Positions 16,512 to 23,863 of a DNA stretch of 25,159 bases are shown piece by piece. The stretch spans positions 1 to 25,159 of the forward strand of contig DASSWW010000058.1 in the NCBI GenBank assembly GCA_035704495.1, given 5' to 3'. Source of the stretch: UBA6022 sp035704495 (lineage in GTDB: Bacteria; Patescibacteriota; Saccharimonadia; Saccharimonadales; Saccharimonadaceae). Positions within the stretch are counted from its first letter, which is position 1. Each line of letters opens with the position of its first letter. The position numbers were made by a program, and so were the translations under genes. A model generated the notes under the pieces. That model was not told the DNA's origin, searched no databases, and saw nothing but the letters and a program-made list of their open reading frames with translations.

Positions 16512-17255
16512 ATGGCCACGAACACAAAAAACGGTTTTACGATTATTGAGACGATGCTTTTTCTAGGGGTGGCAGGTGCATTGACGATCGCTGTTTTAGC
16601 TGGGTCTGGTATCGCGATTAATCAACAGCGCTATCGAGACAGTGTTAGTTCGCTTAAATCATTTATTCAACAGCAGTATAGTGAAGTGACAAATGTCAGG
16701 AACGACCGTAGTGGGGCAGAGGCGTGCGCCAATGCGACGGTGGTGCGACCACCAGCCACAGTCACGCCGCAGGACCGTGGCACCAGTGACTGTATGTTAT
16801 TAGGCCGATTCATTACGGTTGATACTGCCGGCGAAAAACTCACTGCATCAGATGTTGTTGGTTATCGGACCAGCGATGCGCCCACCGAAGCCAGTGATAT
16901 AGCAGAGATTCAAACGAACTACGAACTTGGCCTATCAACAATCAACCAAGAAACAGCCGAGGTTGCCTGGGGGGCAAATATTGTTCAATCAGGAACGACC
17001 GAGCCAATGCCGTTTTCGATGCTTATATTACGCTCTCCGTTAAGCGGTTCGGTGATGGCTTATGCTGCCGAAGGAGTGACAGCTGACCTGATGAGTCTTG
17101 TGACAATCGCAAACAGCAATCAAACACATAACCTTTGTGTTAACGCGACGGCTGGATCGTTTGTCGGTAATCGTATGGCAGTGCAAATCAGCCCATTTGC
17201 GACTAACCAGGGGGCAATCCAAATTCCCCCCGAGGATACAAACGTATGCGCTTAG
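16512..17255 (+). CDS. Minor pilin (FimU/FimT-like position), first gene of the priming operon
   Basis: The 247-residue prepilin has a seven-residue polar leader and the cleavage site G8-F9 in NGFTIIETM, with Glu at mature position 5. A hydrophobic helix and a long polar C-terminal domain with four cysteines follow. It opens a four-gene cluster whose order and protein types match fimU-pilV-pilW-pilX of proteobacteria. There the products form the tip complex that primes pilus assembly. The exact fimU equivalence is inferred from position. It overlaps the next gene by 10 nt and is preceded by a leaderless-type promoter. Confidence 0.85.
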   Translation: MATNTKNGFTIIETMLFLGVAGALTIAVLAGSGIAINQQRYRDSVSSLKSFIQQQYSEVTNVRNDRSGAEACANATVVRPPATVTPQDRGTSDCMLLGRFITVDTAGEKLTASDVVGYRTSDAPTEASDIAEIQTNYELGLSTINQETAEVAWGANIVQSGTTEPMPFSMLILRSPLSGSVMAYAAEGVTADLMSLVTIANSNQTHNLCVNATAGSFVGNRMAVQISPFATNQGAIQIPPEDTNVCA

Positions 17256-17890
17256 TCCGTCGTGTCCGCACTAATCAAGGAGATACGCTCATCGAAGTGA
17301 TGTTTGCTTTTGCTATTTTTGCGTTGGTTGCGGTGGGTAGTTTGACGATTATGAATCAGGGAATAGCGACTGCGCAGCGATCATTAGAGATTACACTAGT
17401 TCGCGCTCAGATGGATGCACAGGCCGAAGCCATTCGCTATATCCATCAGGCATACGTTGCGGCCTATCAAAAAGGTGGGCCAACCCCAACGGGTACCGCT
17501 GCCGAATGGTTGGCGATGACTAGTAAAACCACTGGCAAGGGCGCAGATTCGGCGTCACAGTTTGGACAAACAAATGATACTCTTTGCCCCGAAACAGTAC
17601 CAGGCGAGCGACCTTTTATCCTGAATGCTCGCACCGCGACGGTCTGGGATTCGGTCCCACAGTCGTCGCCGCTTGCTGGCGCGTCCTTGCCACCTTTTGC
17701 ACAAATTATTTACAACGATGATTCTAGTATTAATCAGGCCTACGGTATATGGGTAGAGGCTATACCATCATCATCGAATACAAATGGTACCGGTTTTGTC
17801 GATTTTCATATTCGATCATGTTGGAGCGGGGCAGGAAGTTCAGCGCCTGTCACATTAGGAACGATTGTGAGGTTATATGAACCACGATAA
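17246..17890 (+). CDS. Minor pilin PilV-like
   Basis: The 214-residue prepilin has a basic 12-residue leader (MRLVRRVRTNQG) and a cleavage site before DTLIEVMFAFAIFALVAVGS, so +1 is Asp instead of Phe and Glu5 is kept. The segment after the helix (MNQGIATAQRSLE) is like PilV/PilI-type minor pilins. Cysteines at CPET and RSCW may form a disulfide. It overlaps both neighbours (10 nt upstream, 14 nt downstream), indicating coupled translation. Confidence 0.85.
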   Translation: MRLVRRVRTNQGDTLIEVMFAFAIFALVAVGSLTIMNQGIATAQRSLEITLVRAQMDAQAEAIRYIHQAYVAAYQKGGPTPTGTAAEWLAMTSKTTGKGADSASQFGQTNDTLCPETVPGERPFILNARTATVWDSVPQSSPLAGASLPPFAQIIYNDDSSINQAYGIWVEAIPSSSNTNGTGFVDFHIRSCWSGAGSSAPVTLGTIVRLYEPR

Positions 17891-18596
17891 TAAAGTAGGG
17901 TTTACCCTTATTGAATTAATGTTGGCGATGAGCTTTATTGCCATGTTGTTGATGGCGATTGCGATGACGACAATACAGATAAGTAACATTTACAACAAAG
18001 GTATCACCTTGCGTGAAGTGAATCAGGCGGGTAGGGCAGTATCTGATGATTTACGACGTAGTATTGCCTCGACTATCCCTTTTGACGTGACGCCAAAAGT
18101 TGATGACGCCCCCGAAACAGCCGACTCAAAGTACGTGGTGCGTGACGGTGGTGGTAGGCTTTGCTTGGGACGTTATACCTATGTGTGGAATTATGGGGAA
18201 TCATTGGCGGATGAAGTTGGCGCACCAGCTATCTTTAACGAGTACGACAACAGTACTCCTGTACGATTTGCGAAGGTAGCTGATCCAAGCGGTGCATTGT
18301 GTGCCGATCCAACGTTGGCTGTCGCGCGGGCAGATGCCTCGGAGATGCTCACTAGCGGTGATCGAAATCTGGTAGCGCATCAGTTTACTATCGCCAAAGG
18401 AGCCAGTGATCCAGTCACTGGTCAAGCCCTGTACGCTATCACACTGGTGATTGGTACGAACGATGGCGAACAGTTAACGACAAATGATACCTCGTGCCGA
18501 CCGCCAGTTGATGGTGTTGGCCAAGAAAACTATTGTGCGGTTAATCAATTTGATATTATTGCCCGAGCAGGCAACCAAGCAGGGAGCGATAAGTAG
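17877..18596 (+). CDS. Minor pilin PilW-like
   Basis: The 239-residue prepilin has leader MNHDNKVG and a cleavage site before FTLIELMLAMSFIAMLLMAIA, with Glu5. It continues with the helical INQ/REVNQAGRAVSDDLRRSI segment characteristic of PilW/PilJ-type minor pilins. It overlaps the preceding gene by 14 nt, and its TAG stop is immediately followed by the ATG of the next gene. Confidence 0.85.
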   Translation: MNHDNKVGFTLIELMLAMSFIAMLLMAIAMTTIQISNIYNKGITLREVNQAGRAVSDDLRRSIASTIPFDVTPKVDDAPETADSKYVVRDGGGRLCLGRYTYVWNYGESLADEVGAPAIFNEYDNSTPVRFAKVADPSGALCADPTLAVARADASEMLTSGDRNLVAHQFTIAKGASDPVTGQALYAITLVIGTNDGEQLTTNDTSCRPPVDGVGQENYCAVNQFDIIARAGNQAGSDK

Positions 18597-19760
18597 ATGA
18601 AGCGAAAAACACAACAGCAGTATCAATCAGGAGCAGTTGCGCTTTTTGTCGTTGTTTTTGCAACTTTGCTGATGATGATTATTACACTTAGTTTTGTACA
18701 GCTGATGATAAAAGATCAACAACAAGCCACCGCTAACGATCTGTCCCAAAGTGCCTACGATTCGGCGCAGTCTGGTGTCGAGGATGCGAAACGGTTGCTG
18801 CTGCTTGGCCAAGCGTGTCGCAGTAATGCAGCACCATCATCGGTCAATTGTAGTGAAGTGCTGAGCGCAATTGATTCTGGTGACTGTAATACCGTCGCGA
18901 CGGTATTTGGTGATCCCAATACCGAAACCTTGATTCAGCAAGATGAAGCTGACGAGGCGCTGCAGCAAGCTTATACCTGCATAATCATCGATGCACAGAC
19001 GGTTGATTACAAGGGGCAACTCGAAATGAATCAGTCAAATATTATTCCGCTTGAAGGTGTCGGTGAGTTTAATCGTATTCAAATCAGTTGGTTTACGCGG
19101 GCAGACATTGCCGACGCTACGAGCAGTTTGGCAATTGGTTTTCCAGGTAGTGGCCCATCGGTTTCATTACCGCGAGTCGGTAGTCAGTGGGGTCTCGATA
19201 ATCCTGCATTGTTGCGAGCACAGTTTATGCAAACAGGTAGCAGCTTTACCCTCGCTGATTTTGACGATAATCAAGCGGGCAATACCAGCAATGCCAATAC
19301 ACTATTCCTCTATCCATCTGAAACCGGAGCTTCGGATATGAGCTTTGCATTGGATGCACGGCGTAGTTCGCCAGGCGCGCCACAACAAGCCGACTGCGTA
19401 TCGAGCTTTAGTGTGCGTGAGTATGCCTGTACGGTTACGCTAGCGTTGCCGAACCCGATTGACGGCGATACCGCTAATCGCGGTGCCTATTTACGATTAG
19501 GTGCTTTGTACAATACTGCTCATTATAAAATCGAACTTTTAAATGGCAGCACACCAGTACTGTTTGACCAGGTACAGCCCGAAGTTGACTCAACAGGACG
19601 GGCGAATGATATGTTTCGCCGCGTCAAAAGCCGTATCGAATTAAAAAGCGACTTTACTTACCCAGAAGCGGCCATCGATTTAGAGGGTGATTTATGTAAA
19701 AACTTTATTATCACCGCCGATCCCGCTGACTACCAAGATAGTACCACTTGTACACCGTAA
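18597..19760 (+). CDS. PilX/GspK-like pilus tip protein
   Basis: The 387-residue protein starts with a polar leader (MKRKTQQQYQSG), then GAVALFVVVFATLLMMIITLSFVQLM and an Ala/Gln-rich helix (QQATANDLSQSAYDSAQSGVEDAKRL), which is the PilX_N layout. It lacks the Glu at mature position 5, as do GspK-type subunits that cap the tip. A large Cys-containing extracellular domain follows. It is the last gene of the minor pilin operon, abutting the PilW-like gene with no gap, and ends at a hairpin that overlaps the xer gene. The large C-terminal domain may contact a ligand or the secreted protein encoded upstream of pilM. Confidence 0.8.
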   Translation: MKRKTQQQYQSGAVALFVVVFATLLMMIITLSFVQLMIKDQQQATANDLSQSAYDSAQSGVEDAKRLLLLGQACRSNAAPSSVNCSEVLSAIDSGDCNTVATVFGDPNTETLIQQDEADEALQQAYTCIIIDAQTVDYKGQLEMNQSNIIPLEGVGEFNRIQISWFTRADIADATSSLAIGFPGSGPSVSLPRVGSQWGLDNPALLRAQFMQTGSSFTLADFDDNQAGNTSNANTLFLYPSETGASDMSFALDARRSSPGAPQQADCVSSFSVREYACTVTLALPNPIDGDTANRGAYLRLGALYNTAHYKIELLNGSTPVLFDQVQPEVDSTGRANDMFRRVKSRIELKSDFTYPEAAIDLEGDLCKNFIITADPADYQDSTTCTP

Positions 19761-19784
19761 CAGCGATATTATTCAGTATCGCTG
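19761..19784 (+). terminator. Terminator of the minor pilin operon, inside the 3' end of xer
   Basis: CAGCGATA (19761-19768) pairs perfectly with TATCGCTG (19777-19784) around an 8-nt loop, followed by TGGAATTTTT. It starts directly after the PilX-like stop codon and covers the last codons of the convergent recombinase. It has a T-run only in the plus direction. Confidence 0.7.
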
Positions 19785-20683
19785 TGGAATTTTTCATAGA
19801 CTTCGCGTAAATGCTCATCCGTGACATGCGTGTAGACTTGTGTGGTGCTGATGTTACTGTGCCCCAGCATCACTTGGACGCTACGCAGGTCAGCGCCGTT
19901 CATCAGTAAATCGGTTGCATAGCTGTGACGCATCGTGTGAGGACTGACGTGTTTTGTAATGCCAGCAAGTCGGGCGTATTTAGTAATAATCCGCTGGATG
20001 CTGCGGGCGCTTAAACGGCGGTAGTCACCACTAGTCGTGCTGACATTATTACGACTATAACTGAGGAATAGGGGTGGTAGATTGTCAAACCGCGCTGCTA
20101 GGTAATCGTTAACCCGGATAGCGGCAGCCTCGCCAATAAAAACCGGTCTGTCTTTTTGGCCTTTACCACGAACCATAAACTCGCGGCGTTTGGTATTAAT
20201 GTGGTCGCGGTTCAAATTCACTAATTCCGAAACACGCAGCCCACTAGAAAATAATAATTCAATAATAGCTCGGTCACGCAGCCCAACATCACTGTCGGAG
20301 GGGATGGTGTCAAGCAGACGAGCGACCTCATCATAATGTAAAAATGTGACTTGTTTGCGATTTATCTTTGGCAACTCGATTTTTTCTGGACTTAGGCTAG
20401 CGATATCTCGTTTTGATAAGTAGGTTAAAAATCCACGCAGGGCAATCAAGTGGTAGCCTTGGGTAATGGTGGCCAATTCACCCTCATTGTAATTTTTATA
20501 ACGATTGAGCCATAACCTGTACTTCCGAACAATTTCCGATGTTATTTTATCAACGGTGACATCATTACTAAACTCAACGAACCGTTCCAGATACAGCTTA
20601 TAATTCTCGGCAGTTTTAGCCGAACGCCCACCCTCGACTTCTAGGTGTTCGATATAGTCCAGCAGTAATTCTGATACGTACAT
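19769..20683 (-). CDS. xer: Tyrosine recombinase XerC/XerD-like
   Basis: The 304-residue protein has the full Xer layout: an N-terminal SAM-like core-binding domain (about 1-90) and a catalytic domain with R150 (SSGLRVSEL), the K in RGKGQKDRP (174-177), H249-x-x-R252 (HTMRHSYATD), H275 (LGHSN) and the nucleophile Y284 (TQVYTHV). Its likely job is resolving chromosome dimers at a dif site. The absence of phage or element genes around it argues against an element integrase. Whether a single Xer serves as both C and D cannot be judged from one window. The -10 TATGCT lies 6 nt before ATG 20683, so the message may be leaderless. It is convergent with the minor pilin operon, separated by 8 nt. Confidence 0.93.
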   Translation of the reverse strand: MYVSELLLDYIEHLEVEGGRSAKTAENYKLYLERFVEFSNDVTVDKITSEIVRKYRLWLNRYKNYNEGELATITQGYHLIALRGFLTYLSKRDIASLSPEKIELPKINRKQVTFLHYDEVARLLDTIPSDSDVGLRDRAIIELLFSSGLRVSELVNLNRDHINTKRREFMVRGKGQKDRPVFIGEAAAIRVNDYLAARFDNLPPLFLSYSRNNVSTTSGDYRRLSARSIQRIITKYARLAGITKHVSPHTMRHSYATDLLMNGADLRSVQVMLGHSNISTTQVYTHVTDEHLREVYEKFHSDTE

Positions 20684-20689
20684 AATCCT

Positions 20690-20695
20690 AGCATA
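20690..20695 (-). promoter_or_regulatory. Candidate -10 box of xer
   Basis: On the minus strand TATGCT is followed by 6 nt and the ATG. No convincing -35. It is divergent from the ndk promoter about 22 nt away. Confidence 0.4.
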
Positions 20696-20716
20696 GCCTA
20701 GATTGACTGCTATGGG

Positions 20717-20722
20717 TATAAT
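20717..20722 (+). promoter_or_regulatory. Candidate -10 box of ndk
   Basis: A perfect TATAAT predicts a start near 20730 and a leader of about 25 nt containing the strong site AAGGAG before ATG 20755. The -35 is poor. This gene keeps a leader, unlike xer. Confidence 0.5.
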
Positions 20723-20754
20723 GATGAGTAATGAAGTTATAAAAAGGAGAAATT

Positions 20755-21267
20755 ATGAGTTCAACAAGTTCGGTGCAAAAAACATTAGTCGTCTTTAAGC
20801 CAGATACTGTGCAGCGCGGTTTGGTTGGTGAAATACTGACTCGCTTTGAGCGCGTCGGACTAAAAATCGTGGCCACAAAGATGATTGCGCCAGATAAAGC
20901 GCACTATTATAAACACTACGAAGAAATTGGCAAAATGGTGACACGCCGCGGCGAGCACGCCTTTGGTGTGACGCTTGATATGATGGTGCAGGGCCCGGTG
21001 ATTGCGATGGTGTTTGAGGGGATTGAAGCGGTGGCATTGGTTCGCAAACTAGTTGGTCCGACCGAGCCAAAATCAGCCACCCCTGGCACAATTCGCGGTG
21101 ACTTTTCGCACATGAGTTTTGGGTACGCTGACGATGCCGACAAGGGTATTCCAAACTTGATTCACGCTAGCGGTGATCCCGAAGAAGCCGAAAAAGAGAT
21201 TGACCATTGGTTTGCCGACAGTGAGCTGTATGAATATCAGGCGCTTCACGAGAAATTTACCCGTTAG
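20755..21267 (+). CDS. ndk: Nucleoside diphosphate kinase
   Basis: NDK transfers the gamma phosphate from ATP to NDPs through a phosphohistidine. Motifs are TLVVFKPDTVQRGLVGEI (K15), GPVIAMVFEG, PGTIRGDF and the active-site NLIHASGDPEEAEKEI with H137. At 170 residues it is longer than the usual 140-155. The excess sits in two places: about six residues after HYYKHY (MVTRRGEHAF region) and about ten after GDF (SHMSFGYADDADKG). Such lengthened loops are, as I recall, common in CPR and some archaeal enzymes. It is a single gene flanked by its own promoter and a terminator. Confidence 0.95.
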   Translation: MSSTSSVQKTLVVFKPDTVQRGLVGEILTRFERVGLKIVATKMIAPDKAHYYKHYEEIGKMVTRRGEHAFGVTLDMMVQGPVIAMVFEGIEAVALVRKLVGPTEPKSATPGTIRGDFSHMSFGYADDADKGIPNLIHASGDPEEAEKEIDHWFADSELYEYQALHEKFTR

Positions 21268-21289
21268 GTTAGAATATTAGTGTAGTATT

Positions 21290-21321
21290 AGTAAACGACG
21301 GTCGTACGGCCGTCGTTTACT
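21290..21321 (+). terminator. Hairpin terminator after ndk
   Basis: AGTAAACGACGG (21290-21301) pairs with CCGTCGTTTACT (21310-21321), a perfect 12-bp stem around TCGTACGG. ATCTTCTAATAG follows, so the T-run is weak. The stem is palindromic and could stop transcription from either side. Confidence 0.7.
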
Positions 21322-21338
21322 ATCTTCTAATAGCCAAA

Positions 21339-21347
21339 TGCTATATT
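21339..21347 (+). promoter_or_regulatory. Extended -10 promoter for the tRNA-Arg leader
   Basis: TGc-TATATT (hexamer 21342-21347) predicts a start near 21355, about 110 nt before tRNA-Arg. TTTACT (21316-21321) is a weak -35 at 20 nt. No closer promoter to the tRNA is evident. Confidence 0.4.
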
Positions 21348-21370
21348 CTATAAATAAGCCCTCGAAAACA

Positions 21371-21452
21371 TCGGTGCCTCGGCACCGACTTTAGGGGGAG
21401 GAGTAAATTTTTGGATTTACTCCAAAAATGAAACGGAGGGGTAAGCCCCTCC
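21371..21452 (+). other. Three consecutive hairpins in the leader of tRNA-Arg
   Basis: Three perfect inverted repeats follow one another: TCGGTGCC/GGCACCGA (21371-21388, loop TC, likely opening to a 4-nt loop), GGAGTAAAT/ATTTACTCC (21400-21423, loop TTTTGG) and GGAGGGG/CCCCTCC (21435-21452, loop TAAG). None has a proper T-run, so they are not a simple terminator series. The stretch from 21322 to 21464 contains no protein gene. Confidence 0.7.
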
Positions 21453-21464
21453 TAAAACTATCAC

Positions 21465-21541
21465 GCCTCGGTAGCTCAACTGGATAGAGTAGATCCGTCC
21501 TAAGGATATGGTTGCAGGTTCGAGTCCTGCCCGGGGTACCA
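21465..21541 (+). tRNA. tRNA-Arg (anticodon CCU)
   Basis: It is a 77-nt cloverleaf with encoded CCA. The acceptor GCCTCGG pairs with CCGGGGT (two G-T pairs), discriminator A. The D arm is GCTCAACTGGATAGAG and the anticodon loop is GTCCTAA with CCT at 21499-21501. The T arm is GCAGG-TTCGAGT-CCTGC. The outermost anticodon-stem pair (G-A) is mismatched. It reads AGG codons. Confidence 0.95.
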
Positions 21542-21596
21542 TAGAAATAATAGTCAGCGTTTCGCTTGCCAATACTACGAACAACGACCGGTGTAG

Positions 21597-21602
21597 TATA
21601 AT
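21597..21602 (+). promoter_or_regulatory. Candidate -10 box of the PH-domain gene, leaderless type
   Basis: A perfect TATAAT ends 6 nt before ATG 21609, so the transcript should start at the ATG. No ribosome site is present. The -35 is weak. Confidence 0.55.
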
Positions 21603-21608
21603 AAACAT

Positions 21609-22154
21609 ATGTCTAAGAAAAACAAACAAACAGACCAACAGTTAGATTTTGATGGCCAGCGCGACGGCGAAGAACTACTTTTTGTATTTAGGCGCCATAT
21701 CATTGCTATGCGAAAAGGTTTTTATTTGTTGCTGATTCCATTCGCTATTTCAGCTATCCCACCACTTATTTGGCAGACCAACCTTGCACTTTTTCTCCTA
21801 CCGATTGGTGGGCTGCTGCTAGGACTTGTCCTGTTTTCGTACCACTATTTAATGTGGTATTTTACGATTTATATCGTGACTGATCAGCGGATTCGACAAA
21901 TTACGCAACGTGGCTTTTTTGGTAAGGACGTGGTCGAGCTGCGTCTATCAAAGATTCAAAACATAAGCTATAATATACCTGGGTTTAGTGGCGAAATGTT
22001 TGATTTTGGAACGATTGTTATTCAGACATTTGTGGGAGATCTGGTGATTCATAACGTCGGCCATCCTGATCAAATCTATAACAAGCTACAAGATGCCGTC
22101 TCGGCAACACTAGCCGACCAACAACAAGGAGATTATGAAGAAACCACTGTTTAA
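21609..22154 (+). CDS. Bacterial PH-domain (bPH2, YdbS-like) membrane protein
   Basis: The 181-residue protein has a charged N terminus (about 1-35), two adjacent transmembrane helices (about 38-56 and 59-80, FLLPIGGLLLGLVLF) and a C-terminal bPH2 domain. The domain pattern is clear: YIVTDQRIRQITQRGFFGKDVVEL, then LSKIQNI and DFGTIVIQT. bPH2 proteins are membrane-associated and of largely unknown function. The gene begins a probable three-gene operon: its end overlaps the next gene by 20 nt, and superoxide dismutase follows that by 18 nt. Confidence 0.85.
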   Translation: MSKKNKQTDQQLDFDGQRDGEELLFVFRRHIIAMRKGFYLLLIPFAISAIPPLIWQTNLALFLLPIGGLLLGLVLFSYHYLMWYFTIYIVTDQRIRQITQRGFFGKDVVELRLSKIQNISYNIPGFSGEMFDFGTIVIQTFVGDLVIHNVGHPDQIYNKLQDAVSATLADQQQGDYEETTV

Positions 22155-23190
22155 AAAGCGTCAAACGACGAAAGAAACAATACCATCACGTATTACGAAC
22201 GAAACCGTCGCCGAACATCGCGAGCGGATTCTTGCTGGCGGCCGCCGTTTTAAATACCCGATGCAGTATGCACGCCACCGTTTAGTAGTGACGACGATTA
22301 TCATTACAGTCGTGGCATTTTTACTCATCATCTTGGTTGGGTGGTGGCAACTGTACCCAGTCCAAAATACGAGTACCTTTTTTTACCGCGTGACACGTGT
22401 GTTGCCGCTCCCAGTAGCGACCGTTGCTGATGAATCGGTCAAATACGGCGATTATTTAATGTACTACAACAGCTCGGCCCATTATTTGCAGCAAAGTGAA
22501 CAGGTAAACCTGAATAGCAAAGAAGGTGAACGGCAAAACAATCACATCAAAAGAAAATCGATGGATATTGCGATTGCAAACACCTACGCCGCTAAGTTAG
22601 CCCGTGAATTAGATATTTCGGTGACGTCGGAACAAATCGATCAGGTGACCGACGCAGCGCGTAACACCTCGACTGGCCGCATTTCGCAGGAAACTTATGA
22701 TGCGTCCGCGCTGAGTATCCTCGGCTGGTCGCCAGCAGAATATCGCCAGGATATTCGCAGTACCTTACTGCTTCAAGAAGTGTCGTACCAGATAGATACA
22801 CAGGCAAAACAGCAACAAGAAAAGGCAACCGAATTATTACAAGCGGATAAAGATATTGATTTTGATGCGCTCGCTAAAAAGCTCGGCGGTACGGGTGAGG
22901 CTAAGGTAACTTCTGCGGTTTCTGGACTTGTCCCGCTAAGTAATCAAGACGGGGGACTTACCACGACGGCTGTCACTTTAGAAAAAGGACAGGTGTCGTC
23001 TCCAATACGTACGACAGCTGGCGATGGTTACTACTTCGTAAAGCTGTTAGACAAAACACCTACACAAGTAAGCTATGCCTATATTCGCATTCCGCTCACT
23101 GAATTTAATGACCGCCTGGCGACACTTAAAAAAGAAAATAAAATTCACGAATATATTAATATTCCCGAAGAAGCGACCGTAAAAAAGTAA
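22135..23190 (+). CDS. Membrane-anchored SurA/PpiC-like foldase
   Basis: The 351-residue protein has a basic cytoplasmic N terminus (1-50), one transmembrane helix (about 51-72) and an extracytoplasmic region. There is a SurA_N-like chaperone module (about 94-235: ATVADESVKYGDYLMYY, then EQIDQVTDAARN and LGWSPAEYRQDIRSTLL). A parvulin-like rotamase region is at about 235-330, with LEKGQVSSPIRTTAGDGYYFVKLLDKT, the usual end of a PpiC domain. The rotamase is short, so it may be a chaperone without isomerase activity. In a monoderm it would fold exported proteins such as the surface proteins and pilins. The start overlaps the PH-domain gene and has AAGGAG upstream. Confidence 0.8.
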   Translation: MKKPLFKKRQTTKETIPSRITNETVAEHRERILAGGRRFKYPMQYARHRLVVTTIIITVVAFLLIILVGWWQLYPVQNTSTFFYRVTRVLPLPVATVADESVKYGDYLMYYNSSAHYLQQSEQVNLNSKEGERQNNHIKRKSMDIAIANTYAAKLARELDISVTSEQIDQVTDAARNTSTGRISQETYDASALSILGWSPAEYRQDIRSTLLLQEVSYQIDTQAKQQQEKATELLQADKDIDFDALAKKLGGTGEAKVTSAVSGLVPLSNQDGGLTTTAVTLEKGQVSSPIRTTAGDGYYFVKLLDKTPTQVSYAYIRIPLTEFNDRLATLKKENKIHEYINIPEEATVKK

Positions 23191-23208
23191 CCAAGAAGGA
23201 GGCAGTTT

Positions 23209-23805
23209 ATGTATACAGTACCAGCATTACCCTATGGATATGATCAATTAGGCAAATATATTAGTCCCGAAATTATGCAGCTGCATCACGACAAACATCA
23301 CCAAGCCTATGTCGATAAACTAAATGCAGCTCTTGACAACGCACCAGCCCTACGCGAGCGTACAATCGATAACTTGTTATCTGATTTGTCTAGCTTGCCA
23401 GAATCGGTACAGACGGCTATACGTAACCATGGTGGTGGTCACTATAACCATAGTTTATTCTGGCAGTGGATGTCACCACAGGGTGGTGGTGAACCAGCTG
23501 GAGAGCTAGCTCGCCGGATTGTTGATCAATATGGTAGTTTCCAGGCTTTTGTAGATGAATTCACCGCAAAGTCACTTGGTGTTTTTGGTAGTGGCTGGGT
23601 ATGGCTGCAGCCTGATTTAAAAATTATTACTACTGCCAACCAAGACACGCCAATTATGGAAGGCCTAGAAGCCCCGCTACTTGGCCTGGATGTATGGGAA
23701 CATGCCTATTATCTTGATTACAAGAATAAGCGTGATGATTATGTCAAAGCCTGGTGGAATGTAGTCAATTGGGATATGGTTCAGTCGCGCTACGAAACGA
23801 AATAG
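23209..23805 (+). CDS. sodA: Fe/Mn superoxide dismutase
   Basis: The enzyme converts superoxide to oxygen and hydrogen peroxide. The 198-residue length is normal. All four metal ligands are present: H26 (QLHHDKHH), H81 (GGHYNHSLFW), D161 and H165 (LDVWEHAYYLDY). The glutamine in ANQDTPIM (146) and the motif GGGEPAGEL favour the manganese type, though cambialistic use cannot be excluded. No signal peptide is present, so it is probably cytosolic. The strong AAGAAGGAGG site gives the start. It follows the foldase gene by 18 nt and ends at a terminator shared spatially with a convergent DoxX-like gene. Confidence 0.95.
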   Translation: MYTVPALPYGYDQLGKYISPEIMQLHHDKHHQAYVDKLNAALDNAPALRERTIDNLLSDLSSLPESVQTAIRNHGGGHYNHSLFWQWMSPQGGGEPAGELARRIVDQYGSFQAFVDEFTAKSLGVFGSGWVWLQPDLKIITTANQDTPIMEGLEAPLLGLDVWEHAYYLDYKNKRDDYVKAWWNVVNWDMVQSRYETK

Positions 23806-23824
23806 TCTATTAGGGATTTTGTCG

Positions 23825-23863
23825 GCGATTCGTCTGGTGTTTAACTAGGCGGATCGCTTTTTT
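23825..23863 (+). terminator. Intrinsic terminator of sod overlapping the 3' end of the DoxX-like gene
   Basis: An 11-bp stem GCGATTCGTCT/AGGCGGATCGC (two G-T pairs), loop 23836-23846, is followed by TTTTTT (23858-23863). The right arm encodes the last residues of the convergent gene, whose stop is at 23845-23847. Confidence 0.85.

Noticed and set aside
19769..20683. Xer-like gene as the integrase of a mobile element next to the tRNA genes
   Set aside because: It is 4 kb from the tRNA-Asp repeats with housekeeping genes between, has the full XerC/D layout and no element genes nearby.
21417..21638. Minus-strand 73-codon frame over tRNA-Arg
   Set aside because: It contains the typical antisense-tRNA string RAGLEPATISL and overlaps the PH-domain gene start.
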